This document shows, piece by piece, positions 33,217 through 44,100 of a stretch of DNA of 64,000 nucleotides. How positions within the stretch are numbered: position 1 is the first letter of the stretch; each line of letters starts with the position of its first letter. Where the stretch lies: assembly GCF_963583255.1 (NCBI RefSeq), contig NC_084813.1, positions 4,094,501-4,158,500 of the forward strand, in the 5' to 3' direction. Both the position numbers and the translations under genes were made by a program. This DNA is from Pyrus communis. Lineage: Eukaryota; Streptophyta; Magnoliopsida; Rosales; Rosaceae. The notes under the pieces are model-generated. The model was not told the origin of the DNA, searched no databases, and saw only the letters and a program-made list of their open reading frames with translations.

Positions 33217-33236
33217 GAGCCTTGGCTCCCGCATCA
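31657..33236 (-). mobile_element. internally deleted gypsy LTR element
   Basis: Two LTR-like direct repeats (31657-32082 and 32850-33236), starting TGATG and ending GCATCA, flank about 770 bp. The target duplication TAGAT is perfect (31652-31656 and 33237-33241). On the minus strand the sequence before the left LTR reads a polyprotein-end-like KLEDEFSSRRGE followed by the purine tract GAGAAGGGGAGAA, typical of gypsy elements. Near the other end a short ORF (32829-32647) has FDWNSPPIYDEY, a phrase I associate with gypsy polyproteins. Nearly all gag-pol is deleted. The right LTR contains a T run of about 40 bases. Confidence 0.82.
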
Positions 33237-33241
33237 TAGAT

Positions 33242-34240
33242 GGTCAGTGAAAATAATAATGACTGGTCAGTACCCATGTATTGTCCTTCCCATTGTACAT
33301 TGACGACGTGACCTTTAATGGTACACGTGCTTTCTCTAGTCAGTAAGGAGATTCAGAACTGACCATGTGGGTTCGGAACCTCGTGTGTTGGAAGTCTTGA
33401 GTCAATCAGTTTTTTATAGAGAGAGAGAATGCGTGTGCGCTGTGTGCGTGCGTGCGTGTTGTGTATTAGTGCAGCTGGTTATATATATAAATTTTATGAA
33501 CTGATGAAACTGAGATTAACTTACTAGCATATATTGTATTGTTGTCACTCGTCTCGCTACAATACACCATTCTACAGTGTAGGTTTTTTTTTTCTTCGCA
33601 AAGTTACAAATAGCAATTTGATGCGAGTTACTTCGAGTTTTGTAGCGGCCTTGGTGGGCAGTCTGCTTAGAGAATGGAGTTAGTAACCTTCAGGTTATGA
33701 TGAGTTTATTTGAATACCTATTTTTCATGTATGTCGAGATATATATTACTTTGAGAAGTGGAAGCCAGACAAGCTAACATAGTTTAAAAATAAAGTAGCA
33801 TGAAGCGCCAATGGAGAAGAATCATGTCATACTAAAGTTGAAGAAGACAAGCTCATATTAGTAAAATTGTCCGTAACTAGTTGATTCTACGTTTGTTGTA
33901 CCACCACGTCCTAATGCCACTTGTCGATCTTAAACATATCTCGACATCGAGGCATAACATCTTTTATCATTTCACACAACTAAAAGTTTAAAAGAATAAT
34001 TGAAGTTAATGGTGGGTGAACTCAGATAAAGATGACATATTAATAAGAATACTCGCAAAATAATACTCTCAAATACACACCAAGTAATAACAAAACAATA
34101 GTTATTAACCAACTATTACAAATGTAGTATTATTTTGTAAGATTTCAATTATTTGTTACCCAAAATTTTAAATTTCAACGAAAATGTGCAGAATAACACT
34201 ATAATTTGTCACGTGTAATGGTAGAATTTCAAATCTATAA
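33242..34240. other. intergenic, no gene seen
   Basis: AT-rich sequence between the deleted gypsy element and the WSD1 array. A short TGTG/TGCG microsatellite lies at about 33430-33462. Nothing coding is supported. Confidence 0.5.
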
Positions 34241-34637
34241 CTATTTTTCAGTGCTATTTTGCATAGGGTATTTGTCCGAGGCATTGGATATCATATCTAG
34301 GGCGTTTTCCATGCACAACTTCAGTTTTTTTGTGGATCTATGGTGCCTTTTTTCATTGTTAAGGCAAGCCTCACCTTTCCCATATAACTTAGAACTGATA
34401 TGTCAAGATCCTGCAAGTACACGTAACATACATACATACACACACATAACATGTCTATGCTATTATTAAGAAAACACACCCTTATATATATATGTGTGTG
34501 TGTGAAAGTATGTTTATATAAATTTGAGTTTTATATGCATCTATTTTGAAAACAAAACGATGCATATTGTTTCCAAACTTTTGAGACCCTGTGGCTTACC
34601 TGAGGTGATCCAACTACCATAAAGTATAATTCCTTAA

Positions 34638-34792
34638 AGGAAAACTAATGAAAATGACTTGAAAATTTTGAGTTTAATGATAAGGACAAAATAAGGGGTA
34701 AAGTGAATAGTACCAGGATTGACTTTTTAGTGTAAAAATATGATTTTTCGTTAAAGTAAACAGTACCGTGAACTTTTTGTTAAAACTCCCAT
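34638..34792. mobile_element. 155-bp MITE in exon 4 of WSD1 copy A
   Basis: Copy B reads straight through CCTTTAATTGG where copy A has CCTTAA, then 155 extra bases (starting AGGAAAACTAATGAAAA, ending GTTAAAACTCCCAT), then CCTTTAATTGG. The flanking CCTT(T)AA is the probable duplication. The insert includes TGAATAGTACCAGGATTGAC, a phrase common in Rosaceae repeats as I know them. The exon length balances exactly once this insert is removed. Confidence 0.85.
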
Positions 34793-35204
34793 CCTTTAAT
34801 TGGATGGTTTGCCAAACATTTGTTCCACAGGCCCAATCATATTTGTGATTACCATGCTTGATCAGTTCTTTAATGTTCTACGGATGTATCTTGATGCTGC
34901 CTGCACAACAAGTAGCACTCTAAATTTGTAAACAAATATTGTACATATGTAATATCACATGCATTTTCTTAGGGTTCGTTTGGTGAATATAATTGGATGG
35001 AATAGATACTAAACTAAGGGTACGTTAAAAGGAGAAATTATATAATTATGGTCACCTAGAGAATTAAAGATGGATTACTTATGAAGAAAACTTGTTCATT
35101 CCAATTCTCCATAAACTAGAAGGATTAGAAGAAATGAATTTTCTTCAAAACTAATTATGTTCTGATCCCTTCCAAATGAAATTCATTCACTTCCACCTTC
35201 AATA

Positions 35205-35799
35205 TGTTGGAAATTATATATTATAATATATAATTTTAATAATTGAATGAAAAATATTTTTAACCAATTTCTTAGAAAGGTTATGTTGTTTAGGTGTATT
35301 CCCTTGATAAGTGATGTGTACTTATAGATGAAAGTTTACATCTCTTTAATAGTAGAAATTGGATTCTATATAAACCCATGAAACAATTGGTATTAAAGAT
35401 AGAAAATTAGAGTTGATTTTTACTCTTGAAAGTAAGATTTCGCCACTTTGTTTCTCTCATGCTTCATGTGTCAAATTCCGAGTCATGTCTTGAGAGTATA
35501 GAATATATAAGGTTTGCCAGAGTCCGAAGATTGAAGTGCTTTGACTTCGGATTATAGATTGTTGAATCCTGGGAGATGGACGCTTACCGAACTACAAGCA
35601 CAAGAGTAGGGGCGAAATTCTATCTTTAATTAGGACATTGCATTTATGCAAGCCTCAATCTTCAAGTTTGTCAGTTTTTCTAACTTTATTTCTAGTTGTT
35701 TATATTAATCTTGTATACTATTTAGATTGTTATTTTCTTTATGATTATTATCATTGGAATTCTTGTGTTATTTTCATATTTTTTAATATTGCTCCAACA
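35205..35799 (+). mobile_element. solo LTR in intron 3 of WSD1 copy A
   Basis: A 595-bp insert starts TGTTGGAAAT and ends GCTCCAACA, flanked by a perfect CAATA duplication (35200-35204 and 35800-35804). The sister intron in copy B has the unoccupied site TTCAATACACC near 42427, so the insertion postdates the gene duplication. A CTATATAAACCC TATA box near 35371 suggests plus orientation. LTR form and size suggest Ty1/copia. Confidence 0.9.
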
Positions 35800-38700
35800 C
35801 AATATACCTTAAAATTTAAGAATTCTCTATTTTAATCTAATCATGTGCAACAAACGATTCCTTGATTTACTAACCTCGTGGCCTCCAAACCTGTTTAACA
35901 TCTTCAATAGCCCACTAGTCAAATAAATAGCTAAAGAGTTTCTTTTCTTCTTGATTATTTTCTGTGTCTTCCAGACGAAATCAAGCGCATTTGAGAGTTC
36001 AGTCAACTTGGGAATGGAAACCTGCAAGAATGTAAAACGATTCCCCCATGGGCTCTTGCTGTCGGGTTTGATCATTTCTTTAATCGACATATAATTCCCC
36101 ATGATCCTTGTATTCAATAAAACCAATGTTGTGCTATGCGCTTCCCCTGAGCTTTGGTTCATCTCTTGCATATATAGTCGAGAGCCAAGAAAGACCATCC
36201 CGGTAAGAACGTCATTTATCGTCTGTGATAATAAATAAGTTAACTATGTTACAATTTATTTTGAATTTGACGCTATGGTGTTTAGTGATTTGCATGTTGT
36301 GTGTGTATTTTATTCTATTTTTTGTTAGTCTCCATTTTTTAAACCACAGTATATGTAAGAGATTTTTGTTACTAGCCATTAAAAGATCTATATAAATCTG
36401 TAATGTATGGGGAGTCTAAGGACTGAAAGTTCCCATTTTAACTGTTTCACCTTGAGCTTCAACAATATCAAGACCATTATGGTGAAATTAATTTATTATA
36501 AATTATGTGTTATTTGAAAGGATAGTTAAACATATTTGAGCATTGAGAATCTGATACAGCGGAAAAGGTTAATTTTGAAGATCATGGTTTCATGGCTTCT
36601 TCATTAGCTTCAATGGGTCAGATTAATCTTACTTAGTTAGGAATTTAGGATGAACAAGGCAGATTGACTTTGCAAAAAGAAAAAAGAATTAGGCAGATTT
36701 TGACTTTCTTAAGTAAATATACTCTAAATTTTAGTGGCTAATAATAATCACGCACAGGCATTCAGATCTTTTTAGGTTTACATTATGGCATTAAGATTGA
36801 CTTGCAAGCAGACAGTTAGCCTAGCTAGTATTTATTCAGTTTAAGTCTTCTGTGCCCTCATCCTATGAGCGCACAATCCCTAAATTATATTCAGTTTCAA
36901 GAATATATGGCTTAAAAAGAAGTGACAGCATATCCTTTTTGTTTCTCGATCAAATGGCAATGGAGATTTTTGAAAATTTAGAAGAAAAGTATCATTAGAC
37001 TAGAAAAAAGTTAAGTGTTGCAAGATCAATGTTTAATTTTCAAAATAAAATTTAAATATTTATTATCAATCATGACTTTAATGTTTAAATTAACAGGGAT
37101 TTTTTTTTTTTTTCTTTTTATCAACAGGAGATGGAAGTTCAAACATGAAATCTTATTCCCGTGTTTCAGAAAGGAAAAACACACCCACATGCATAAACCA
37201 AAATACTGCAGAAAAAACCTGAGACTTACCACTACAAGCCTGCTCTTAATTAATCTGATTTGATCAAGAGAGATTGTCATAGTTGATAATGTACTTCGCT
37301 CGCACTCAAGTCCGTTATTCGAGGATTTTATTGGTGATTGATCATCTTCCCCAGTGATGCTCTTTAAAATGCCCCACCAAATATCGGATGTAGTGTTCAA
37401 CAAGGATGAGAAAGTTTTGGTCATAACATTTTCTTTCTTTGATTTTGATGGCTGCCGTGAAGGAAAAGTTAGGGGAAGAGAAGGATTGTCAGCCTTTTGT
37501 AGACAGGAGAGAAGAGTGCCCATGAGAGAGTAGCCATCACCTAACACATAGTGCAACTTGAATACTACATTACCAGCTGCATTGCTATTTTGGTACTTTA
37601 TAACATGAATTTCCCACAGTGGTATGTCTTGTGGAAATTTTTTGTTGCTACGTTTGAGATATAGTCATCAAAATACTCGTCATATGATTCATTCGACAAG
37701 TTGGAAGGGAAGACTGGAGTTTTAACATGGTCTTCAAGCTTCACTTCAACCTTTTTCCATTGTTTCTTTCCATTTTTTTCAATCTGTTTCCAAATTAAAT
37801 AATTACTGCTCATGAAAAAGAGCACATCATGTAAAGAGTACTTCAAACGTCCTAAAAAACATTTAGCCCACGTCCTATAATGATGCAAATACCATAATGA
37901 TCTAGTACAAGGCTTAATTAGATCTAAAACTTATCAAGCTTAATTAGGGATATCATTCGATGAGACTAAATCGGCACTTTACAAGTTTATGTGGTGCAAA
38001 TATGACCTATACATTAGTCCATACAAGGGTTCTCATATTCATCATGTCATCAATTTTAATACATTAGGGGTATCTGTTCAATATTATGGTTTGGTTTAGT
38101 CTTATTGCTTAGTAAAAATTAATATGTCGTTGTATAAAACAAAACAAAAACCCCATTTTGGTGCAAAATAAAATTTATATATATATATATATATATATTA
38201 ATACTTCATGACCTTGTCAGAAAGTCATCCCAAACCTAAAAAGTGTGAAATGTAGTTTGCCCTATAAACTAAATGCATATGTGGAAAATATTGAAAGAAA
38301 AAAAAAAAAAAAAAAGATTGTATTTGGACCCAAAAATCGTTTACCTAGTCAAGAGGAATTCTACTATTCTAAACATCTCTTTTATTATTATTTTTTTTTG
38401 TGTTTTTTGACAAAGCATTTGTTTTTTTTTTAATATAATGACATATTTTCACTATGGGGTGCAGAATAAATTTATCTAATTAGCCATACATGAGTTTCAA
38501 ACCTAAAACTTATCACTTACAAATGAAGAAAATATCACTAAACCATATTATTAAACAACTTGATAATACGATATTGTAAGACCTCTTACAACTTAAGAGG
38601 TCTTTCATTGAACTTGAAATACCATTGGCCACCTCACTTCTCCATAGCGTTTGTTGTAGGTAGATAACGCTTTACCACAATGACAAAATGTAATCATTCA

Positions 38701-39091
38701 TGCATATGTACACTAGGTAGATTTGATTTTCACCGATCTTCTTCCCCTTAACAACTAACAATTTAACCCACTAACACTATCGTTGTCAAAAAAATATCAC
38801 AATGATGTAGCAAACTGGCTTAAATGCATCAGCCTTCTCTTAATCTTCACTACGACCTAGTAATATTGTTGCATAAAAAAAATTGAAAAAAAAAAAGCTA
38901 GATAGTTGTATCATCAGTACTACAATCTAATGATATTTATATTCGCTTATAACTGATAAGTTTTAAGTTTGACACACTTTGATAGTTTATTGTGATGATT
39001 AACTTAATCACCAACCTTCAAGTAAAAATTCAAACAAAAATTGCTTTTGGAAATCGTGTTTAATAAGTAAAGGGAAGGAAACAAAAAACAT

Positions 39092-39095
<4 letters not shown>

Positions 39096-39160
<65 letters not shown>

Positions 39161-39174
39161 TGTGTGTGTGTGTA
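39096..39174. repeat. GA/GT microsatellite at WSD1 copy A intron 1 donor
   Basis: About 31 GA units followed by about 8 GT units end directly at the intron 1 splice donor (exon 1 ends at 39176). On the coding strand the intron begins GTACACACAC followed by CT repeats. Confidence 0.95.
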
Positions 39175-39488
39175 CCATGATAGAGGACAAGCGTGGGTTG
39201 ATGGGCAGGAACACATTCACCATGATAGAGGAGAAGCGTGGTTTGATGGGCAGGAACAAATTCTCAAGCAATGATAGAGTTTGAGAGTCAGCAATTGGAA
39301 TTTCACATTCCAAAACACCAAGAATTGATATCAATAAAACAGAGCTGTTGAAATAGTGGCCAGTACGGCTCACTGGCTCCAGTCCTCTTCCCAAATCTCC
39401 ATCTTGGTTTATGTTCAAATTTTGCTTTCCCTTTTTCTCCCCCAAAACTCGAAATTCTATAGCTTTTCAATTTGCATGATCGGCTATG

Positions 39489-39496
39489 TATTTATA
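39489..39496 (-). promoter_or_regulatory. TATA box of WSD1 copy A
   Basis: TATAAATA on the minus strand about 45 bases before the start codon, in the same context (TATAAATACATAGCC) as in copy B. Confidence 0.5.
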
Positions 39497-40011
39497 TTTA
39501 TATTTTATTTATATGGAATAAAGTGAACAGCAAACGGATGTCTTTTGTGTTGTCACTGTTAATACCGTTGCACAGAAAAAATATCTTCTTAATAACAGGT
39601 CGCATATAATTTTGTTTCCTTGTCAGTGTTAATTAATACCGTTGAAACTTTTTGTTTAAGAGGAGCTGTATCACTAATACAGGTTTACGTCAATCTTACG
39701 TCAATTTTACGTCAATATGGGATTTTCATAGACTTTCAAAGTAAAACTCTCCATGAACTTTGATATCTCACAGTTTTACGTCTATTTTCGTGTCAATAAT
39801 ATAAAATATTGTGTCAAAAATATGATGTGAGAGATAATTTATGGAGAGTTCAACTTTTAAGAATCTCTTTAGTATTTCTCTACATATATAGTTTGTGAAA
39901 ACTTTGCCAACAATATTAGAGCATCTTTAATGAACTCCCTATATGTGATTTTAACTTAAATTTAAAAAGAAGTTGAAAAATTCTTCTCCAATCAGACTTT
40001 TTATCCTGCTT

Positions 40012-40495
40012 CTAGAACGACAAAAGCTTGGTTCCCAATTCCATGTCCCTTCCCATGTCTCCTATATAATATTTCAACACATAACCTCTAACATAACCTG
40101 TCAAACTTGAGGTCAACATTCTTATATTACCAGCCTCAGGCGCCGATGGCAATCGTGAGGGAAAAGTTAGGCAAAAAGAAGGATTGATAGCCCTTTGTAG
40201 ACAGGAGATAAACTCGCCCACGAGAGAGTAGTCATCACCTAATGCACGGTGCAAACTTGAATATTACAGTACAAGCTGCACTGCTATTGGGGTACTTTAT
40301 AACATGAATTTCCGACCGTGGTTGGTCTTGGGGAATCTTTTTGTTGCTATGTTTGAGATCTAGTCATCAAAATACTCGTCATATGATTCATTCAACAAGT
40401 TGGAAGGGAAGATTGGAGTTATAACATGGTCTTCCAGCTTCACTTCAACCTTTTAATATCCACCGTTTCTTTCCATTATTTTCAATCTATTTTCA
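40012..40495 (-). pseudogene. WSD1 exon 2 relic (copy C)
   Basis: A third, older copy of exon 2 only, lying between copies A and B. It keeps KVEVKLEDHV, PSNLLNESYDEYFDD, and after frame breaks LHRALGDDYSLV, PSFCLTFPSRLPS. The active-site motif has decayed (HRALGDD in place of HHALGDG) and at least two stops and a frameshift are present. The other exons are missing. It suggests the array once held three genes, or that a partial unequal crossover left a stump. Confidence 0.85.
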
Positions 40496-40499
40496 AATT

Positions 40500-41112
40500 A
40501 AATAATAAGTAAATTGTTCATAGAATGAATCATGTGAAGAGTACTTCAAAAGAAACTTGAAACGTCCCAAATACTTGGATGTTGTGCAATACTTAGGTCT
40601 AAAATTTATCAAGCTTAGGAATAGCACACGATTTAGCGGCATGTTTTTTTTATTTTACTGACAATGGCATGTTATAAACAAAATATGCTCGTACACTTAG
40701 TTCGGTATTTGATTCATATGACAGTGTGTTTGTGTGGCTTAGCCCAAACTGCAATATACAAGTAGAATGACACTCTTTGACAGCAAGCAGTGTCAACTTC
40801 GAAGAGGAATTGACAACAAATTAACCAACTAGTGTCCATACTAGAATGAATTTTATGCACAACACTACTAGTGAAGCTACCAAAAATAGGGAGTAAACCC
40901 AAGAGGAGCCAAGAACACACCAACTTAAAAACTAAGATACTCACTAGGAGAGACTCAAAAATAACCTCACTAGGGAGGCACTTATTGACGAAATACTGAA
41001 ACAAAACAAATTTGAGCAATCCATAAGAACAAGAAAGAGGAAGGTGAGGGGAAGGAGGGAGCAAAAGTCTTGCCAACTATGAATTTTTTAGATCTACGGT
41101 TTTGGTAGAGTT
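40500..41112. other. 3' flank of WSD1 copy B
   Basis: Non-coding sequence downstream of the intact gene. The minus ORF at 41076-40714 has no recognisable domain and is not supported. A segment near 41040-41100 is similar to 9610-9710, so part is dispersed repeat. Confidence 0.45.
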
Positions 41113-44100
41113 TCAAACGTGTGACTGTTCTTCAGTGCTATTTTGCATATAATTTATGTCTGAGGCGTTGAATATCATATCGAGGGCATTTTCCATGCAC
41201 AACTTCAACTTTTGTGGATCTATGATGCCTTTTTTCATTGTGAAGACAAGCTTCACCTCTCCCATATAACTTAGGATTGATATGTCAAGGTCCTGCAGGT
41301 CCATGTAAATTGTGTTACCTATATATATGTATATTATATATCTACTATCATTAAGAAAACATACCTCACATATATATATATATATATATATATATCTACT
41401 ATCATTAAGAAAACATACCTCAAATATACATATACATGTATATATATTTATATATGAAATTATATTTATATTAAATAATGCTTTGTAGTTAAATTTTTAA
41501 AAATACAATAAATTCATTTACTCAATGAAGATGCAAAGATGCATTCTTTCATCATAAAAATGTAAAGCTTTATTTGTTGTTTTCATTTTGCAAAACAATT
41601 CTTCAAATATCATTTCGTAAAATGCTACTAGAAGAGCCCTAAACGAACAGGACAATCACAAAAACACCACATAGCCCTTTGTTTATCAACCAAACTTTAG
41701 GGAGACCAGATATTCTGCACCTAAAATTGGTGTGACCTCTATGTGTCCCCAATAAGTGTTTGACATGTATTAAATTTATAACAACAAAATTAAGCCAAGA
41801 TATATAATAAATACACGTCAGTCACTTATTTGGGTCATAGGGAAGCCACACCCATTTTAAATGCAGAAGATCCATCTCAACTTTAGGTTGTTATGTAAAT
41901 GATTAGGAAACGGAACGATGAATATTATTGTTTCCAAAACTTGTGAGACCGTACGTGTGTGCATGATGTAGTAATATCTGGTTTACCTGAGGTGTCCCAA
42001 CTACCAGAAAGTATAAGCCTTTAATTGGATGGTTTGCCAAAGACATTTGTTCCAGCGGGCCAATCATATTTGTGATCACCATGCTCGAGTTCTTTATTGT
42101 GCTACGGATGTATCTTGATGCTGCCTGCATCACCAGTAGCATTATAATTTTTTAAATAAATGTTGTATATATGAAATATCACGGGCATTTTTCTTGGGCT
42201 GGTTTGATGCACATGATTGGATGAAACGGATATTAAATTAAAAGTATGTTAGAAATAGAAATAATATAATTATGACCATCTACAGAATAGAAGATGGATT
42301 ACTCATGAAGGAAACTTGGTCATTCTAATTCTTCATAAAATAGTAGGATTAGAAGAGATGAATTTTCTTCATAGCTAATCTTGTTCTGTTCCCTTCCAAA
42401 CGAAAAATCAATAACATCTACCTTCAATACACCTTAAATTTTGAAAACTCTCCATTTCAATCCAATCATGTATACCAAACGAGTCCTTATTTACTAACCT
42501 CGTGGCCTCCAAACTTGTTCAGCATCTCCAATAGCCCACTAATGAAATAAGTAGCAAAAGAATTTCTTTTCTGCTTGATTATTTTTTGTGCCTTCCGGAC
42601 GAAGTCAAGCACATTTGAGAATTCAGTCAACTTGGGAATGGGAACTTGCAAGAATGTAAAACGATTTCCCCATGGGCTCTTGCTGTCGGGTTTGATCATT
42701 TCTTCAATCGACGTATAATTCGCCATGATCCTTGTATTTAGTAAAACCAATGATGTGCTATGCGCTTCCCCTGAGCTTTGGTCCATCTCTTGCATATATA
42801 GTCGAGCGCCGAGAAAGACCATCCCGGTAAGAATGTCATTTATCGTCTGTGATAGTAAATAAGTTAACTATGTTACAATTTCTTACAAATTTGACAATAT
42901 GGTGTTTGGTGATTTGCATGTTGTGTGTGTATTTTGTTCTATTTTTTGTTAGTCTCAATATTTTAAACAACGATATGTAAGAGATTTTTGCTGCTAGCCA
43001 TTAGAAGATCTATATAAATGTATAATGTATGGGGAGTCTAAGGGCTCAAAGTCCCCAAGTCCCCGATTTAACTGTTCACGTTGAGCTTCAACAATATCAA
43101 GACCATTATGGTGAAATTTATTGATAAATTATGTGTTATTTAGAGAATAGTTAAGAAAATTTGAGAATCATAGTTTCATGGCTTCTTCATTAGCTTCAAT
43201 AGGTCAGAATATTCTAATTTGGAATTTAGGATGAAGTAGGCACATTGACTTTGAAAAAAAAAGAAAAAAGAAGGGGTTTTTGAATTTTAATCCTTCAAGA
43301 AGATTAAAATTAAAAAAAAAAACTTGGGGTTAGATTAATTATTGATTTTAGACCCTTAATGTGTACTTAATTCAAATTCATATTATATTTTTGTTTTTAT
43401 ATTTAATAGAATTTTTTTTTGTCTGTCAAAGTTTTTATATTTAATAGATAACTTATTTAATGTTATTACATTAAATTTTAAATTTATTATTATACAATTT
43501 TATTTAACTTTCTCCAATTAGTGTACCTAAACATCCATATCATAATATATTTTACTAAATTAGTGTACCGAAATGCCCGTACCTAAATATATTATAGTGA
43601 ATTAGTGACAAATAAGAAAATATGTAAAAACATAGGTGTACCAAAATTCCGTACCTAATTATATGATACTAAACTAGTGTACCAAAATGTCGGTACCTAA
43701 ATATATTATACTAAACTAGTGTACCGAAATGTCCGTACCTAAACATATTCCATTATATCGAAATGTTCGTACCTAAATATATTTTTATGAATAAGTGGCA
43801 GATAAGAAAATATGCAAAAACATAAATGTACCGAAAAATCTCTACGAAAATATTTTCTTATATAAGATGCCTACCATAATGAGTATTAAAATTTATAATA
43901 TTTTCATAAAATTTAAATTCATAAAATTATAAATAAAAAAAGAAACATTGAATACATATGCTAGCATTAAATAGAGTCCAGTGACTAAAATTAATTTTTA
44001 ATCTTGTATAAGATATTTTTCTAAACTTCATCTTATTTAGGGATTAAAATCTAGTTTTCTAAAAAAAGAATTGGCAGTTTAAACTTTCTTAAGTAAATGT

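Larger units (their letters stand above)
34241..39445 (-). pseudogene. WSD1-like acyltransferase pseudogene (copy A)
   Basis: Five exons align one-to-one with the intact copy at 41113-47741: 39445-39176, 37783-37230, 36222-35875, 34900-34600 and 34410-34241. Exons 2 and 3 have the lengths of copy B minus one base and exactly equal. Lesions: a 45-bp tandem duplication near the end of exon 1; a one-base deletion in an A run in exon 2 (about 37635); the active-site HHALGDG changed to HYVLGDG; an in-frame TGA, a two-base deletion and a 155-bp MITE in exon 4; and a frameshift in exon 5. The first three-fifths of the protein remain readable in pieces (YDEYFDDYISN, PLTFPSRQPSK, SPWGNRFTFLQV). It is a recent, clearly dead duplicate. 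Confidence 0.92.

Noticed and set aside
40714..41076. 120-residue minus-strand ORF next to the WSD1 gene
   Set aside because: Leucine- and cysteine-rich translation without a domain; the region carries dispersed repeat sequence downstream of the WSD1 stop.
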